Positions 1-64,000 of a stretch of 64,000 bases of DNA are shown piece after piece (position 1 is the stretch's first letter; each line of letters opens with the position of its first letter). Source of the stretch: Gerris lacustris (Eukaryota; Arthropoda; Insecta; Hemiptera; Gerridae); contig OX578277.1 in assembly GCA_951217055.1 (NCBI GenBank), forward strand, positions 101,249,511-101,313,510. Reading direction: 5' to 3'. Under the pieces are notes generated by a model. It was not told the DNA's origin. It was given only the letters and a program-made list of their open reading frames with translations, and did not search any database. The position numbers and the translations under genes were made by a program.

Positions 1-2849
1 TTTTTCCCATGTGCGAGACGATATTATTTTTAGGGATTAAATGAATAATAAACAGGCTATTTTATGGTCCTGCAGGTACAAGCATTAGTTTGCCACAAGT
101 CTTACTTGATAAGCCTAGATAATTGCCGGTGTTTTTGCTTTAGTTTACAGGAAATTGCACCTAAATCTTATCTCAACCGTTTCTTATTATCTTCTTTGTT
201 ATGTTTCCGCGCATATTTCGCTGTTTTTATGTTACATGCAAACCTTATACTAATATTTTGAAAGGGACATTAAAATTTATATAATTATTCAGAAATACAG
301 GTGTAAAACATTTTAATTCTTTCTTTTGTGAACATGAGAAACGATTTATTTAAATTAAGTAATTTGTGCTTCCTATTAAATAAATTAATTTTGGGAGTAA
401 AACTTCTAAATAAAATAATAATATATTTTTCAAGTTTTGGCTGAGGAGGAGGTTATTAAAAAATTGTGAGTTATTCCTTTATTCATTAATTTTTATAATC
501 AAGGGTTGAGATTTAATTAATTAAGAATTGTAATGGATGTAATTAAACTCATAAAAAGTCAGTCATTATTTTATTTATTTTTTCTTAAATTGGAACTTAT
601 TTTTGTTTTTGATTAGTTATAATGTTTTTAAATTAATATAGATTTTTTTTTTTTAATGTATAACCAATGAAAATTTGTTATACATTATAGGATTATGTTT
701 ACAATCAAATGTCGACCGATTCTCTTAAAAACTATGACTTTAATATTAGACAAGTACTATTTACAAAACTAAAAAATATTCATTAATAAAAAAAACACTA
801 TAATTTAAACTTTAAATTAATTTAAATACAAAATAATTAAAATAAGATTAAAGTAGCCTAATGTTATGTTATAACAAAGACTGGAACATAAGTAAAAAAA
901 ATGCTTAAAAACATAAATATTAATCACTAAATGGTAAGAAATAAAAATCATACAAAATAAAATCACTGAAAAAACTATTATTTTAGGGGATAAATAAGAT
1001 CAATAATAACTAACACTAACAAGAATAAACTATTTACAAGAGATTGAACAGTAAGACACACAGCCATTTATATTTACTGATTATAAAAATTTGCGGAACT
1101 GACTCAATTTTTATTTATTTATTTTGAAGGGATTACACAACAAAAAGTATAAATTAATAAACAAAATTTGTCGAGGAATAAGTAAAATAAGCACTATGAG
1201 ATCACTGAAGCTTGTAATTAATTGTTTTATTTAAAATTTAGAAGAAATTTAGCACTGAGCAATAATCATAGTTGATTGATCAAATCAGTTTTGACTCATG
1301 TAATGGTGTTATAATCAATTTTATGTTAATAAAAAAGCAAACAAGGTCTAAACCAATCTGAATTTTTAATAATTGTGGTTGGACAATATACTCATAACGT
1401 TAACATTATTTGATCATTCAATTTTAATCAGTCAAAATTTAATTCATTCATAATTTATGTTAGAATCTTCTAAAAGCTTAGTAAAACAAACAAAGTGTGC
1501 TGCACACACTTACGCCAATTTTTTTTTTATAGGTTTTGAGATAAATTGCTCTTTGCTACAGAGGGAAAGTTTTTTAAGCTGAATTTAACATAAAGCAGAT
1601 TAATACATCAAATCTAAAATGCAAATACCCAAAAGCCAAGAACTCAGTTATGCTAATGTACTCTAAGCTTACATTAAAAGTCTTGGTATACCCTGTTTTT
1701 TTTAGTGTCAATCACTTTACGAATAAATAAATACTGGTCAGTTCCATCCATAAACAAAATGAGCGATGATACCATTATTCTATCTATAAACTTTTACCCT
1801 TCATTGCAGAATCTATTCTTCAACTGCATTCAATCTATTTCTCTCTATCATCCTATGGATAAAGAATAAATGGATACTATCGACTCATATTTAATGGTAA
1901 TCAGTAAAAACCTAACATAGTCTTTCTGTATAATAATAATTCATACTTATCAGTAATACTTTCACAGAACACATTGATTTTAGTATTCTATATAGTTTAT
2001 TATTTTATATATACATAAATATATATTATATATATATTTTTTTTTTCACTAAGATGTGCTTTTTTCAACGGTAAATTTAGATACACTTTTAAAAGAATAA
2101 CAAATAATTCTAAATATGATGATGAGGATCCAATTATGATGTTAATATAAATTTCTACATTAAAAATAAGTTTATAAAATTGGTGAATTTATGGCTTAAA
2201 GTAAAAAGTAAATGCCCGTAGAGTTAGATTTTTAGGACGTTTTATTTATTTATTTTCTCTCCTTTGTTGTTAAATAAAAAAAAATGTTTTATAAAACATA
2301 AATGTCAGACAAATGCTTTAAGTCTCAAAATATATTTATATTTGATATTTTTCAAAAGATAATAGATTTAAAAGAGTGTATCTTTTTTCTGTTTCTGTGT
2401 CTTTTTTCGGATGTTCTGTTTAGCGGCAAAAAATAACAATTTTGTTTCAATGCCTTGATTTTCATAGCTCTTTTTTTTTTTTAGCAAGATGTCCATTCTC
2501 AATTAAGAATGTAATAATTGCTATATCTGATGATAACCTTGACGCAAAGAATCACAACCTGGTATATTATCAGAAACTAGCAATTCACAATGCCTTTAAG
2601 AAAGAATAACCGTAACAGCATAAAAGCATGGCTTCATCTCAAACCGGAAAAACAAAAACTAATCTTTTACTCCAGCAGATTTTAACCTGATGCTTTTTCT
2701 ATCACGGAACAGAGACTAACTCCTAAAGACAGTTAGAAGGATATGAAGTAAGAAATTCTTCTTCTTCTCCTGATGTTCTATAAAGATGTTGTTTTTTTTT
2801 AGCTTGTATAAAATTTGGAAATCATAGGTGATGTTATAACGTTAGTAAT
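1..2849. other. 3' UTR and 3' flank of choline kinase
   Basis: AT-rich sequence after the stop codon. A minus-strand cluster of overlapping AATAAA signals (TTTATTTATTTATT on the plus strand near 2238-2253) is a possible polyadenylation region about 600 bases past the stop. A TA-rich stretch lies at 2005-2040. No other gene is visible. Confidence 0.4.
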
Positions 2850-63384
<60,535 letters not shown>

Positions 63385-63439
63385 TGTAGAAAAAATGTTA
63401 CGAATTTTAAAAGCAATGGCTCACAAACTTCACAAGAAC

Positions 63440-63520
63440 TTGAACGAACACTGAATAACACAAAAGCACCAGAATTAACGAAACAGATAAAACGTCAAAC
63501 TTGAGAGAGAGAGAGGGAAG
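63440..63520 (-). promoter_or_regulatory. Probable core promoter of the choline kinase gene
   Basis: On the minus strand a TCAGT initiator matching the arthropod consensus lies with its A at 63452, 68 bases before the start codon. A (GA)n/(CT)n run at 63503-63516, the kind of tract bound by GAGA factors, sits about 50 bases upstream. I see no TATA box; a weak DPE-like TGTGA lies at +28. Position and composition support it; no transcript evidence is available. Confidence 0.4.
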
Positions 63521-64000
63521 TGATAAAGAAAGACGGTAATTATAAAATAGTTCGTGTTTAATAGATTTTAATTATATTCCAGTCTAAAAAGAAACACACA
63601 AAAAATATAAAGAGCAATTACCTAATCAGTAATTTCAAAGGAAAAATATAACAACAAAAAATAATTATGTTCTTTATTGGTGTTTTTGGTAACTGACTTA
63701 AATGATCATAGTTGTAAACAAAAACGTGACTGACATGCTATAGACCACAAAACAGGCAATACGTATTTCAATAATCATATGCTGCTATACGCCAAAATGA
63801 AAATTGACAAGGGAATGTAGTGTGTACAATAAATATAGACAATGATGATCAATGATTAAGTTTTTTTTGAGTAAGTTTATGTCGTTTGAAACATAATATT
63901 TTCTTGTCAAGCTCTTGAAAAGTAATATTTTTCTTGTCATCTTCAAAACGATCAATTACAGCATGATAAATATGCTTGAATTTTAGCAAAACGTTATGTG
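63521..64000. other. 5' flank of choline kinase
   Basis: AT-rich sequence upstream of the likely promoter. I see no gene, repeat copy or second promoter that I can name. Confidence 0.5.

Noticed and set aside
64..261. 65-codon open frame
   Set aside because: AT-rich, no homology or splice context; expected by chance.

Overview
This is eukaryotic nuclear DNA. It is very AT-rich, has GT-AG introns and is packed with interspersed repeats. The gene structure, repeat style and promoter (an arthropod-type TCAGT initiator with an upstream GA/CT tract) suggest an insect, perhaps hemipteran; the species cannot be fixed from the sequence alone.

One host gene spans almost the whole window on the minus strand: a choline kinase with eight coding exons (63384-63316, 53086-52974, 18397-18151, 17533-17400, 17090-16977, 15962-15707, 5258-5082, 2936-2850). 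All splice sites and phases fit and give a complete protein of 398 residues. Exons 3-6 are clustered. Intron 1 is 10.2 kb, intron 2 is 34.6 kb and intron 6 is 10.4 kb.

The most notable object lies inside intron 2. It is a complete 10.18-kb Polinton/Maverick-like element (25267-35449) flanked by an identical 6-bp target duplication (GTCCTA). Its inverted terminal repeats are about 1.49 kb, and each begins with a hairpin of about 170 bp and contains tRNA-like sequences. The interior holds only three recognisable genes: a multidomain family-B DNA polymerase (minus strand, two coding exons, one frame break in a run of eight T), a 101-residue unknown protein, and a small two-exon protein that is a paralogue of the polymerase's N-terminal domain and keeps the same intron position and phase. 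I found no capsid, integrase, ATPase or protease gene of the usual Polinton set. The polymerase itself carries segments resembling an OTU-type cysteine protease, zinc knuckles and a Vsr-like endonuclease.

The rest of the introns is transposon debris. It includes a 5'-truncated RTE-like LINE fragment (19494-20156), a tRNA-derived SINE family, many MITEs with readable target duplications (TA, TAA, TTAA and 8-bp hAT type), fold-back elements, nested insertions, a 50-bp satellite with higher-order structure (47.2-49.3 kb), a 53-bp satellite (58.6-59.9 kb) and long TA microsatellites. Several inverted repeat pairs bracket host exons and could fold the host pre-mRNA.
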